The notes under the pieces are model-generated. The model saw only the letters and a list, made by a program, of their open reading frames with translations, did not search any database and had not been told where the DNA came from. From Actinomycetota bacterium (GTDB lineage: Bacteria; Actinomycetota; Acidimicrobiia; Acidimicrobiales; AC-14): DNA of 64,000 bases. The position numbers and the translations under genes were made by a program. The DNA is taken from the NCBI GenBank assembly GCA_040754375.1, contig JBFMCT010000008.1:45114-109113 (forward strand), given 5' to 3'. This document shows, in pieces, positions 26,188-33,953 of the stretch (its first letter is position 1; every line of letters begins with the position of its first letter).

Positions 26188-26755
26188 GAGCGAGGCGGCG
26201 CGGGCCGTCGAGGCGGTGCTCATGGTGGCTGAGGAGCCGGTCGACCCCCAGCTCCTGGGTCAGCTCCTCGAGCTGGGCGCCGGGCGGGTGGAAGACCTGT
26301 GCGCCGAGTTGGCGGCCGAGTACGAGTCCGAGGGCCGTGGCTTCGTCCTGGTGCGGGTGGGGGGCGGCTACCGGTTCCAGAGCCACCCCGACCTGGCCCC
26401 CTACGTCGAGCGCTTCCTGCTCGACGGTCAACCGGCCCGCCTGTCGGGCGCCGCCCTCGAGACGCTGGCCATCGTGGCCTACAAGCAGCCAGTGTCGCGC
26501 GCCCAGGTGGCCGCCATCCGGGGCGTCAACGCCGACGCCGTGATCCGCACACTCAGCCAGCGGGGCTTCGTCCACGAGGTCGGTCGCGACCCCGGACCGG
26601 GCCAGGCCCTGCTCTACGGCACTACCCCCCTGTTCTTGGAGAAGCTGGGCCTCGACAGCCTGTCCGACCTCCCGGCCCTGGCCGACTTCGTGCCCGAACC
26701 GGCGGTCGTCGAGGCTCTGGAGCGGGGCTTGGGCGTACCCGACACCGGGGAGTGA
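26180..26755 (+). CDS. scpB: Segregation and condensation protein B
   Basis: A 191-residue ScpB made of two winged-helix domains. The hallmark LETLAIVAYKQPVSRAQVAAIRGVNAD region (ETLAIVAYKQPVSRAQ) and the RTLSQRGFVHEVGRD wing are clear. It dimerises and binds ScpA. The GTG start lies inside the end of scpA and the stop overlaps the next gene as GTGA, so three genes are coupled. Confidence 0.95.
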   Translation: MARSEAARAVEAVLMVAEEPVDPQLLGQLLELGAGRVEDLCAELAAEYESEGRGFVLVRVGGGYRFQSHPDLAPYVERFLLDGQPARLSGAALETLAIVAYKQPVSRAQVAAIRGVNADAVIRTLSQRGFVHEVGRDPGPGQALLYGTTPLFLEKLGLDSLSDLPALADFVPEPAVVEALERGLGVPDTGE

Positions 26756-27516
26756 GCGGCCCGGCGGCCGAGGGCGAACGCCTACAGAAGGTCCTGGCCG
26801 CGGCCGGTTACGGGAGCCGGCGGGTGTGCGACGAGCTGATCGCCGACGGCCGGGTGACAGTCGACGGCCAGGTGGCCGTCCCCGGCCAGCGGGTGGACCC
26901 CGACCAGGTCCGGGTCGAGGTCGACGGCGTGGTCGTGTCGGTCCGTCCCGGCCTCGTCCACTACCTGCTCAACAAGCCCCGGGGAGTGGTCACGACCGCG
27001 TCCGACCCCCAGGGCCGCCCCACGGTCGTCGACCTCGTCCCGCCCGAACCCCGGGTCTTCCCGGTGGGCCGGCTCGACGCCGACACCGAGGGGCTGCTGA
27101 TCCTGACCAACGACGGTGACTTGGCCCACCGGCTGGCCCACCCGTCGTTCGGGGTCGAAAAGGAGTACCTGGCCGAGGTCGAGGGAACGCCCACCCCCGG
27201 TGACCTGCGCCGGCTGCGTGACGGGGTGGAACTGGAGGACGGCGTAACGGCCCCGGCCCGGGCCAGCCTGGTGGGCGACCGCGCCCTGCGCCTGGTACTC
27301 CACGAAGGCCGCAACCGCCAGGTCCGCCGCATGTGCGCAGCCGTGGGCCACCCCGTGGTGCGCCTGGTCCGCACCCGGATCGGCCCCCTCGCCGACCGCC
27401 GCCTTCGCCCGGGGGAGTGGCGCCTGCTGGAGCCCTCTGAGGTCCAGTCTCTCCAAGAGGCGGTGGCCGCCCCCCGCCCCCCGCCCGCCCGGGGCCGGAG
27501 GCCGTCCCGGCGCTGA
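26752..27516 (+). CDS. rluB: rRNA pseudouridine synthase, RsuA/RluB family
   Basis: A 254-residue enzyme with an N-terminal S4 RNA-binding domain (ERLQKVLAAAGYGSRRVCDEL) and the RluB/RsuA catalytic domain, whose aspartate lies in VGRLDADTEGLLILTNDG. The KEYLAEVEG and EGRNRQVRRMCAAVGHPV segments are typical. It isomerises a uridine in 23S or 16S rRNA. The C-terminus is basic (ARGRRPSRR). The scpA-scpB-rluB order is common in Gram-positive genomes. Confidence 0.92.
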   Translation: MSGPAAEGERLQKVLAAAGYGSRRVCDELIADGRVTVDGQVAVPGQRVDPDQVRVEVDGVVVSVRPGLVHYLLNKPRGVVTTASDPQGRPTVVDLVPPEPRVFPVGRLDADTEGLLILTNDGDLAHRLAHPSFGVEKEYLAEVEGTPTPGDLRRLRDGVELEDGVTAPARASLVGDRALRLVLHEGRNRQVRRMCAAVGHPVVRLVRTRIGPLADRRLRPGEWRLLEPSEVQSLQEAVAAPRPPPARGRRPSRR

Positions 27517-27540
27517 GGCGTGCTCTGGGAGACTCTGAGC

Positions 27541-28545
27541 GTGCGGAGCTCGGGTTGGGCTCGATGGGCCCCGGTGCCGATCGTGCTGTTGCTGGTGGTG
27601 CTGCTGGCCGGAGGGGCGTACCGGGACGGGACGTCGGGCACGGGCCGGGGGGGAGGGGCCCTGGCCGTGCTGGACGCCCACGATCCCCAGTCGGTGGGGG
27701 CGGCACCGGCCCCGTCCCCGGAGGTGTCGGTGGTGGTGACTCGGGCGGGGGTCGTCGTCCCGGTGCTCGAACGGGTGGGCAATGGGTTCCGGGTCAGCAC
27801 CCCGTGCGGCCGGGAGGCGGTGGTCACCGGCGCCGTCCCCGTGGGCCACGCCACAGTGGTGATCGACCCGGGCCACGGCGGGTACGACCCCGGAGCGGTC
27901 GGGCCCAACGGCCTGCGGGAGGCCGACCTCAACCTGGCGGTGTCGCTGGAGGCCAAGGCCGCGCTGGAGGCCGAGGGTGTCTCGGTCGTGCTGACCCGCA
28001 GCGCCGACCACGGGATGAACCTGGCCAACCGCGCCCGGCTGGCGACGGAGCTGGGGGCGGCCGTGTTCGTATCGGTCCACCACAACGCGGCCGCCACCGC
28101 GCCCAGCGCCCTCCCCGGCACCGAGACCTACTACCAGCAGGGCTCGGACGAATCGCGGCGCCTGGCCGGCCTGGCCTACGAGGAGGTGGTCGAGGCCCTG
28201 TCCGCCCACCCTGTGCGCTGGGTCGGGAACGGGGCGGGGGCGACGTGGCGGTCCAGAGCGCGCGACGGCGACGACTACTACGCGGTGGTCCGGCTCCCGA
28301 AGCCCGTCCCGGCCGCCCTGGTCGAGTTCGCCTACCTGAGCAACCCGGCTGAAGAGGACTTCCTGGCCCAGCCGGCCACGGCCCGCTTGGAGGGAGAAGC
28401 CCTGGCCCGGGCCGTCGTCCGTTTCCTGCGGACCGACGACCCCGGGTCGGGCTACGTCGAGGGCGGGCAGGTGGCGCCCCGGCCCCGCACGGGCGGTGGG
28501 GGCGGGGGAGGTGGCGTCGACCCCTGTGACGACCCCGAGCTCTAG
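27541..28545 (+). CDS. N-acetylmuramoyl-L-alanine amidase (AmiC type)
   Basis: A 334-residue cell-wall hydrolase. An N-terminal membrane anchor (VPIVLLLVVLLAGGAY) precedes a linker and an Amidase_3 domain with zinc ligands in DPGHGGYDPGA, the glutamate of LREADLN, the histidine of VSVHHNAA and the catalytic glutamate in LVEFAYLSN. It cuts the bond between MurNAc and the stem peptide, outside the membrane. A glycine-rich tail ends the protein. GTG 27541 is chosen; 27520 adds only seven residues. It overlaps the carboxypeptidase gene that follows. Confidence 0.88.
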   Translation: MRSSGWARWAPVPIVLLLVVLLAGGAYRDGTSGTGRGGGALAVLDAHDPQSVGAAPAPSPEVSVVVTRAGVVVPVLERVGNGFRVSTPCGREAVVTGAVPVGHATVVIDPGHGGYDPGAVGPNGLREADLNLAVSLEAKAALEAEGVSVVLTRSADHGMNLANRARLATELGAAVFVSVHHNAAATAPSALPGTETYYQQGSDESRRLAGLAYEEVVEALSAHPVRWVGNGAGATWRSRARDGDDYYAVVRLPKPVPAALVEFAYLSNPAEEDFLAQPATARLEGEALARAVVRFLRTDDPGSGYVEGGQVAPRPRTGGGGGGGGVDPCDDPEL

Positions 28546-29950
28546 CAGTCGGCGCACCCGCTGGCCCCGCGGGCTGGCGGCCCTGGCGGGCGCCCTGGCG
28601 CTGGCCGCCGCCGTGCCCCACGTGGGGGCCCGACTGGCCCCGGGGCCGGCGTCCACCGCCGGCGTGGCGGCGGCCGGCACTTCGAGCACGACCTGGTCCA
28701 CGACGACTTCGGCGACGCCGACGCCGACGACGACCACCTCCTCGACGACCAGCTCCTCGACCACCTCCACGACGACCTCCACGACGCTGGCTCCGCCCGC
28801 CGGGCTGGTCGAGGAGGTGGCGGCCCGGCTGGCCGACCCCCGGCTTGCGGGCGCGGTGGTGGGCCTGTCGGTCTGGGTCGAGGGCTCGGGCGAGGTGGTC
28901 ACGACCGGAGCGGACCAGCCCCTCCTCCCGGGGTCGAACGAGAAGCTGCTGGTGGCCGCGGGCGCACTGGCGGTGCTGGGGCCCGATGCCGTGCTGACCA
29001 CCGAGGTCAAGGCAGCCGGCGAGATCGACGGCGGATGGCTTCACGGTGACCTGGTGCTCGTGGGCGGGGGCGACCCGTCCCTGGGCCTGGCCCGGCTCGA
29101 CGAGCTGGCCCGCCAGGTGCGGGCCGCGGGGGTTCGGCACGTGGCCGGGGACCTCGTGGCCGACGAGAGCCGCTACGACGACCGGCGCACCGCCCCGGGA
29201 TGGACCGACTGGCACATGCCCACGTTCGTGGGCCCCCTGTCGGCACTGGCGGTGGGTCGGAACTGGCTACGCATCGACGCCGAGTACGTCGCCGACCCGG
29301 CCCGGGCCAACGCGGGCTACTTCCGCCAGGCTCTGTCCAGAGCGGGGGTGACGGTGGCTGGGGCCGACCGCAGAAGCCCCGGCCCCGGCCTGGGCGCGGA
29401 CGAGCGACCGGTCGTGGCCTCGGTGGAGTCCCCTCCCGTGGCCGCGCTCGTGGGCGAGATGCTCACCCGGAGCGACAACTTCTACGCCGAGCTCCTCGTC
29501 AAGGAGACGGGTTACCGGGGGGTGGGCGAGGGCACGACCGCCGCCGGGTTGGCGGCCGCCCACGCCGTACTGGACGAGCTGGGCGTGGTCCTGACGGGCC
29601 TGAGCGCCGACGGTTCGGGGCTCAGCCGCGACAACCGCAGGCCGGCGGGGGAGTGGCAGCGTCTGCTGGTGGCGGCCGCGGCCCAGCCGTGGGGGCGGCA
29701 CCTTTTGGAGGGCCTCCCCGTGGCCGGCCGTACGGGCACCCTGGCGTCGCGCTTCCGGGGCCGGCCGGGAGAGGCGGTGGTGCGGGCCAAGACCGGTTCG
29801 GTGCGAGGGTCCCGGGCACTGTCGGGCTACCTCAGCACGGCCGGGGGCCGTTCGGTGGTCTTCTCGCTGGTCGTGAACGGACCGGCGGCGTCGGCCGCCG
29901 TCGGTGCCATGGACGACCTGGTCGCCTCCATCGCCGCCAGTGCGGCCTAG
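28526..29950 (+). CDS. dacB: D-alanyl-D-alanine carboxypeptidase/endopeptidase (PBP4, DacB type)
   Basis: About 474 residues. After a basic N-terminus and a signal or anchor (GLAALAGALALAAAVPHVGA) comes a Ser/Thr-rich linker of some 40 residues, then a class C penicillin-binding domain: SxxK in PGSNEKLLVA, SxN in RSDNFYAELL and KTG in VRAKTGSVRG. It trims or cuts peptidoglycan peptides at the cell surface. Candidate GTG starts are 28496, 28511 and 28526; I choose the last because RRTR then sits just before the hydrophobic segment, though its ribosome-binding site is weakly placed. It overlaps the end of the amidase gene. Confidence 0.87.
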   Translation: MTTPSSSSRRTRWPRGLAALAGALALAAAVPHVGARLAPGPASTAGVAAAGTSSTTWSTTTSATPTPTTTTSSTTSSSTTSTTTSTTLAPPAGLVEEVAARLADPRLAGAVVGLSVWVEGSGEVVTTGADQPLLPGSNEKLLVAAGALAVLGPDAVLTTEVKAAGEIDGGWLHGDLVLVGGGDPSLGLARLDELARQVRAAGVRHVAGDLVADESRYDDRRTAPGWTDWHMPTFVGPLSALAVGRNWLRIDAEYVADPARANAGYFRQALSRAGVTVAGADRRSPGPGLGADERPVVASVESPPVAALVGEMLTRSDNFYAELLVKETGYRGVGEGTTAAGLAAAHAVLDELGVVLTGLSADGSGLSRDNRRPAGEWQRLLVAAAAQPWGRHLLEGLPVAGRTGTLASRFRGRPGEAVVRAKTGSVRGSRALSGYLSTAGGRSVVFSLVVNGPAASAAVGAMDDLVASIAASAA

Positions 29951-30042
29951 GAGGCTGGTGTCTAACCCCTCCCCAGGCGGCCGACCGCCCAGTCTTGGGC
30001 TCGGCCGAACTACGAAGTGCTGGTCAGGGGCAGGTCGGCCGC

Positions 30043-30059
30043 TCGGCGCGAAGCGCCGA
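30043..30059 (+). terminator. Short hairpin after dacB
   Basis: TCGGCGC-GAA-GCGCCGA is a perfect 7-base stem with a 3-base loop, in the 180-base gap between dacB and aroH. No T-run follows, so termination is only possible, not clear. Apart from this and a -10-like box I see nothing else in the gap. Confidence 0.3.
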
Positions 30060-30115
30060 TCGCGAAAGGCACCATCCTCCTAAGGCCTCGTCGGGAGCGG
30101 ACCTGGGAAGTGGCG

Positions 30116-30121
30116 TAGATT
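30116..30121 (+). promoter_or_regulatory. Possible -10 box of aroH
   Basis: TAGATT ends 9 bases before GTG 30131, a little further than at the other leaderless genes here. Confidence 0.3.
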
Positions 30122-30130
30122 CTCCGGGCC

Positions 30131-30499
30131 GTGGCCCCTGCCGTACGCGCCCTGCGAGGCGCGACCACTGTCGACGACGACAGCCCCGAGCAGATAACCG
30201 AGCGCGTCCAGGCCCTCGTCCGCGAGATGCTGGAGCGCAACGGGGTGTCCCACAACGACCTGATCAGCGTGATCTTCACCGCCACCGACGACTTGGTGTC
30301 GCTGTTCCCGGCGGCCGCCGCCCGGGGGGTGGGCCTGGGTGACGTCCCGTTGCTGTGCGCCCGGGAACTGGCGGTCACCAACGGGACGCCCCGGTGCATC
30401 CGGGTGCTGATGCACCTCACTTCGGAGCGGACGGCGACCGAGATGCGCCACGTCTACCTCGAGGGAGCCCGGGGGCTGCGTGATGACCTCCCGGGCTGA
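30131..30499 (+). CDS. aroH: Chorismate mutase, AroH class
   Basis: A 122-residue monofunctional AroH-type mutase. The family core is plain: VRALRGATTVDDDSPEQITE, LISVIFTATDDL, ARGVGLGDVPLLCARELAV and the C-terminal RHVYLEGARGLRDDL with the active-site arginines and YLEGA box. It turns chorismate into prephenate, which the next gene (tyrA, overlapping by 17 bases) oxidises on the way to tyrosine. Confidence 0.92.
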   Translation: MAPAVRALRGATTVDDDSPEQITERVQALVREMLERNGVSHNDLISVIFTATDDLVSLFPAAAARGVGLGDVPLLCARELAVTNGTPRCIRVLMHLTSERTATEMRHVYLEGARGLRDDLPG

Positions 30500-31556
30500 G
30501 CGCCGCCGGGCGAACATCGTGGGTACGGGGCTCATCGGGGGTTCGATCGGCCTGGCCCTCAGGGCCCGGGGTTGGCACGTCACGGGGCGCGACGCCGACC
30601 CCGGGCGAGCGGCGCGAGCGCTGGAACTGGGGGCGCTCGATGCCCTGGGCGAAGACCCCGGGGCCGAGATCACGTTCATCGCCACCCCGGTGTCGGCCGT
30701 CGTGGCCGAGGCCCGCCGGACGCTGGCGCACGGGGGGGTGGTGACCGACGTCGGCGGTGTCAAAGGGCCCGTGGTGGCCGGAGTGGCCCACCCCCGCTTC
30801 GTGGGCGGCCACCCCATGGCCGGCTCGGAGCAGGAGGGTGTCGACGGCGCGTTCGCCGATCTGTTCGAGGGGGCGACCTGGGTGCTGACCCCCGACACGG
30901 GGACCGACCCGGGCGCCTACACCGCCGTCCGGTCGGTCGTGACGAGCCTGGGGGCCGAGGTCCTGGCCCTGCCGCCCGATCGCCATGACGACCTGGTGGC
31001 CACCGTGTCCCACGTGCCGCACCTCGCAGCCGCAGCCCTCATGGTCCAGGCCGCCGAGGGCGCGGAGGAGCACTCGGCCCTGCTGCGCCTGGCCGCGGGC
31101 GGGTTCCGCGACATGACCCGCATCGCCGCCGGTGCCCCGGGCATCTGGCCCGACATCTGCGCCGAGAACCGGGAGGCCATCGTGAAGGCCATGGACGAGC
31201 TGCTGGCCTCCCTCTCGTCCATGAGGGACCTGGTGGTGCTGGGCGACCGGCCCGGGCTGCTCGACGCCCTGGAACGGGCGCGGGCCGCTCGTACCAGCCT
31301 GCCCGTGCGGGCCGAGAGCCCCAGCGAGCTGGCCGAGGTCAGGGTGCCGGTGCCCGACCGGCCCGGGGTGCTGGCCGAGGTCACGACCCTCATGGGCGAC
31401 CTGGGAGTGAACATCGTCGACATCGAGATCGCCCACTCCGGCGAGGGCCCCCACGGCGTCCTGCTGATCATCGTCGACGCGGCCGCTGCGGACCGGGCCC
31501 GCGACGCCCTGGCCCAGCGAGGATTCCGGGTGTCGGCCCGGGCCCTCGAGCCGTGA
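30483..31556 (+). CDS. tyrA: Prephenate dehydrogenase with ACT domain
   Basis: A 357-residue TyrA. The Rossmann fold begins IVGTGLIGGSIGLALRARG; VTDVGGVKGPVV and FVGGHPMAGSEQEG are the substrate-site loops; HVPHLAAAALM and FRDMTRIAAG follow in the helical domain. A C-terminal ACT domain (EVRVPVPDRPGVLAEVTTLM) probably gives tyrosine feedback control. ATG 30483 is used; GTG 30480 is one codon upstream. Coupled to aroH before it and to cmk after it (GTGA). Confidence 0.93.
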   Translation: MTSRAERRRANIVGTGLIGGSIGLALRARGWHVTGRDADPGRAARALELGALDALGEDPGAEITFIATPVSAVVAEARRTLAHGGVVTDVGGVKGPVVAGVAHPRFVGGHPMAGSEQEGVDGAFADLFEGATWVLTPDTGTDPGAYTAVRSVVTSLGAEVLALPPDRHDDLVATVSHVPHLAAAALMVQAAEGAEEHSALLRLAAGGFRDMTRIAAGAPGIWPDICAENREAIVKAMDELLASLSSMRDLVVLGDRPGLLDALERARAARTSLPVRAESPSELAEVRVPVPDRPGVLAEVTTLMGDLGVNIVDIEIAHSGEGPHGVLLIIVDAAAADRARDALAQRGFRVSARALEP

Positions 31557-32161
31557 CCGGCCCCCGGAATGCCCCGCTGGTCATCGCCATCGACGGGCCC
31601 GTGGGTTCGGGCAAGTCGACGGTGGCCCAGGCCGTGGCCCGCCGGCTCGGCCTCGAGGTGCTGGAGACGGGAGCCATGTACCGGGCGGTGGCGGCCGCCG
31701 CCTTGGCCGCGGGCATCTTGCCGGGAGCGGCGTCGGAGGCGGAGCTGGCGAGGATCGCCGACGACGGGCGGTTCGACCGGTGGGGGCCGTCGGAGCTGCG
31801 GACCACGGCCGTCAACCGGTCGGTCAGTGCGGTGGCCGCCCAGCCGGCCGTGCGGGCCGCCCTGGTCGCCCACCAGCGGGCGTGGGCCGCGGCTCGGGGC
31901 GGGGCCGTGGTCGAGGGCCGGGACATCGGTACGGTCGTGTTCCCCGATGCCCCGGTGAAGGTGTTCCTCACGGCCTCGCTGGAGGAACGGGCCCGGCGCC
32001 GGGGGGCCGACGAGGGCCCCGCCGACCTGGCCCGCCGCGACCATCTCGACTCCACCCGGGCCGACTCCCCGCTCGTGGCGGCCTCTGATGCCCACGTGAT
32101 CGACAGCACGGGCCGGTCGGTCGAGGACATCGTGGACGAGATCGTGGGGTTGGTGCCGTGA
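31553..32161 (+). CDS. cmk: Cytidylate kinase
   Basis: A 202-residue CMP/dCMP kinase. P-loop IDGPVGSGKSTVAQ, the LETGAMYRAVA motif, VVEGRDIGTVVFPDAPVKVFLTA (key part EGRDIGTVVFPDA) and the LID arginines in RRDHLDSTRADSPL are all present. It makes CDP and dCDP. Starts with GTG in the tyrA stop; ends in the plsC start. The tyrA-cmk-der neighbourhood is widespread in Actinobacteria. Confidence 0.95.
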   Translation: MTGPRNAPLVIAIDGPVGSGKSTVAQAVARRLGLEVLETGAMYRAVAAAALAAGILPGAASEAELARIADDGRFDRWGPSELRTTAVNRSVSAVAAQPAVRAALVAHQRAWAAARGGAVVEGRDIGTVVFPDAPVKVFLTASLEERARRRGADEGPADLARRDHLDSTRADSPLVAASDAHVIDSTGRSVEDIVDEIVGLVP

Positions 32162-32808
32162 TGCTCTACCGGGTCGTCTGGTACGCCGTCCAGGGGATCC
32201 TGCGCACCTACTGGCGGGTGTCGTGCGAGGGCCGGGAGAACGTCCCGCGCCACGAGCCCTTCATCCTGGCCCCCGTCCACCGGTCCTTCCTCGACTTCGC
32301 CATCGTTTCTTGTGTGACCCGGCGCCGGCTGTGTTACATGGCCAAGGACTCGATCTGGAAGTTCGGCCTGTCCAACCGCTTCTTCCGGGCGCTGGGCGCC
32401 TTCCCGGTGCGCCGGGGAGGTCCCGACCGCGAGGCCATGCGCCGGTGCATGGAGGTCATCGCCCGCGGGGAGCCGCTGGTCATGTTCCCGGAGGGGACGC
32501 GGCGCTCGGGCCCGGTGGTCGCCGACCTCTACGAGGGGCCGGCCTACGTGGCCGCCCGTACCGGTGTGCCCATCGTGCCCGTGGGGATCGGCGGTTCCGA
32601 GAGGGCCCTCAAGAAGGGCCAGAGGGTCCCAAGGCCGGTGAAGGTGCATGTGGTCGTGGGCGAGCCCATCCGGCCGCCGGTCCCCGTGGATGGTGAACGG
32701 GTGCCCCGCCGGGTCCTGCGCGACCTCACCGAGGAGCTGCGGGCCGAGGTCCAGCGCCTGTTCGACCTGGCCCAGTCACGGGCCGGGGCCACCGGGCCCG
32801 AGCGCTGA
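32161..32808 (+). CDS. plsC: 1-acyl-glycerol-3-phosphate acyltransferase (PlsC family)
   Basis: A 215-residue PlsC-like acyltransferase with the catalytic HxxxxD motif in APVHRSFLDFAIV, the glycerol-phosphate site in FPEGTRRSG, and the PIVPVGIGGSE block. It probably acylates lysophosphatidic acid at the inner membrane. ATG 32161 overlaps the cmk stop (TGATG); GTG 32158 is an alternative. It converges with ispH. Confidence 0.88.
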   Translation: MLYRVVWYAVQGILRTYWRVSCEGRENVPRHEPFILAPVHRSFLDFAIVSCVTRRRLCYMAKDSIWKFGLSNRFFRALGAFPVRRGGPDREAMRRCMEVIARGEPLVMFPEGTRRSGPVVADLYEGPAYVAARTGVPIVPVGIGGSERALKKGQRVPRPVKVHVVVGEPIRPPVPVDGERVPRRVLRDLTEELRAEVQRLFDLAQSRAGATGPER

Positions 32809-32863
32809 CGGTCACGGCCGCGACGCGGCGGCGAGCCGGCCCCCGCCGGTGACAGGCCGGCCG

Positions 32864-33883
32864 TCAGGGGCTGGCCGGTGTCCCCTCGGGGGCCGGGGCC
32901 CGTAGGGCGGCCAGCACGTCGCTGGCGGCCGTGTGGCGGTCGTCGGCCAGGGCCTCGTCCCCCAGGAGGCGTCGCAGTTCCCGGGGGGGAGGGAAGTACT
33001 CGTCCTCCTCGGTGACGCGTACCTCCTCGACCCCCTGAGCGGGAGCGAGGCGGGCGATGACGGCGTCTACCAGCTCCTCGGGTGCAGATGCGCCGGCCGT
33101 GACCCCCACGACGCCCGACAGGTCGGCGGGGACTTCGTCGGCGTGGTTGACCCGGTAGACCCGCGGGCAGCCGGTGGCTTCGGCCACCTTGGCCAGGGCC
33201 ACCGTGTTCGAGGAGTTGGCCGACCCGATGACCACGATGGCCGCGGCCCGGGCCGCGATCTCGGTCAGGGCCGACTGGCGGTTGGTGGTGGCGAAGCACA
33301 GATCGCTGCGGCCCGGCACCCACAGCTCGGGGTAGCGCTCGCGGGCAGCGGCCAGCACCCCGGCCCAGTCGTGGTGGCTGAGGGTGGTCTGGGCCAACAG
33401 GGCCACCGGGCCCAGCTCGGCCGGCAGCTTGTCGACATCGCTCTCGCTCTCGACCAGCTCGATCGACTCGGGGGCCACGGCCATGGTGCCGACGGCCTCG
33501 TCGTGGCCCTGGTGGCCCACGTAGAGCACCGTGTACCCCTTGCCGGCTCGGACCTTCACCTCGTGGTGCACCTTGGTGACCAGGGGGCACACGGCGTCGA
33601 CGACGAAGCCGCCGTTGGCCCGGGCGGCGGCCACCACCTCGGGCGCCGACCCGTGAGCCGAGAGCATGAGCGGGGCGCCTTCGGGGACAGTCGTGACGTC
33701 GTCGACGAAGACCACTCCCAGGTCGCGGAAGCGGTCGACGACCAGCCGGTTGTGGACGATCTCGTGGTAGCAGTAGACGGGCGGCTCGAAGACCTTGACC
33801 ATCCAGGCCAGGGCCTTTATGGCCATCTCGACGCCCGCGCAGAAGCCCCGGGGCGCGGCCAGGAGCACCTTCTCTACGGCCAT
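32864..33883 (-). CDS. ispH: 4-hydroxy-3-methylbut-2-enyl diphosphate reductase
   Basis: A 339-residue IspH, the last enzyme of the MEP isoprenoid pathway. The three iron-sulfur cysteines are in PRGFCAGVEMAI, DAVCPLVTKVHHEV and RSDLCFATTNRQ; the catalytic TTNRQ glutamate region and SANSSNT are present. ATG 33883 is preceded by TACGGT at 7 bases, a leaderless arrangement. It is divergent from the radical SAM gene. The C-terminal tail of about 40 residues is longer than in most IspH. Confidence 0.95.
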   Translation of the reverse strand: MAVEKVLLAAPRGFCAGVEMAIKALAWMVKVFEPPVYCYHEIVHNRLVVDRFRDLGVVFVDDVTTVPEGAPLMLSAHGSAPEVVAAARANGGFVVDAVCPLVTKVHHEVKVRAGKGYTVLYVGHQGHDEAVGTMAVAPESIELVESESDVDKLPAELGPVALLAQTTLSHHDWAGVLAAARERYPELWVPGRSDLCFATTNRQSALTEIAARAAAIVVIGSANSSNTVALAKVAEATGCPRVYRVNHADEVPADLSGVVGVTAGASAPEELVDAVIARLAPAQGVEEVRVTEEDEYFPPPRELRRLLGDEALADDRHTAASDVLAALRAPAPEGTPASP

Positions 33884-33890
33884 GGCCCCC

Positions 33891-33896
33891 ACCGTA
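33891..33896 (-). promoter_or_regulatory. -10 box of the ispH leaderless promoter
   Basis: TACGGT on the minus strand, 7 bases before the ispH ATG. Confidence 0.45.
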
Positions 33897-33941
33897 CCGG
33901 TGACCGGGCACCGGCCGGCACTGGCGGGCACCGGCGAGCCG

Positions 33942-33947
33942 TATCCT
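33942..33947 (+). promoter_or_regulatory. -10 box of the DUF512 gene leaderless promoter
   Basis: TATCCT, 6 bases before ATG 33954. Confidence 0.5.
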
Positions 33948-33953
33948 GGGGCG

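Noticed and set aside
29200..30342. A plus-strand frame that spans dacB and the aroH start region
   Set aside because: Out of frame with both DacB motifs and AroH; no homology of its own.
32857..32878. CCGGCC...GGCCGG hairpin between plsC and ispH as a bidirectional terminator
   Set aside because: It overlaps the ispH coding end, lacks a T-run, and GGCC/CCGG words are too common at this GC content to be significant.
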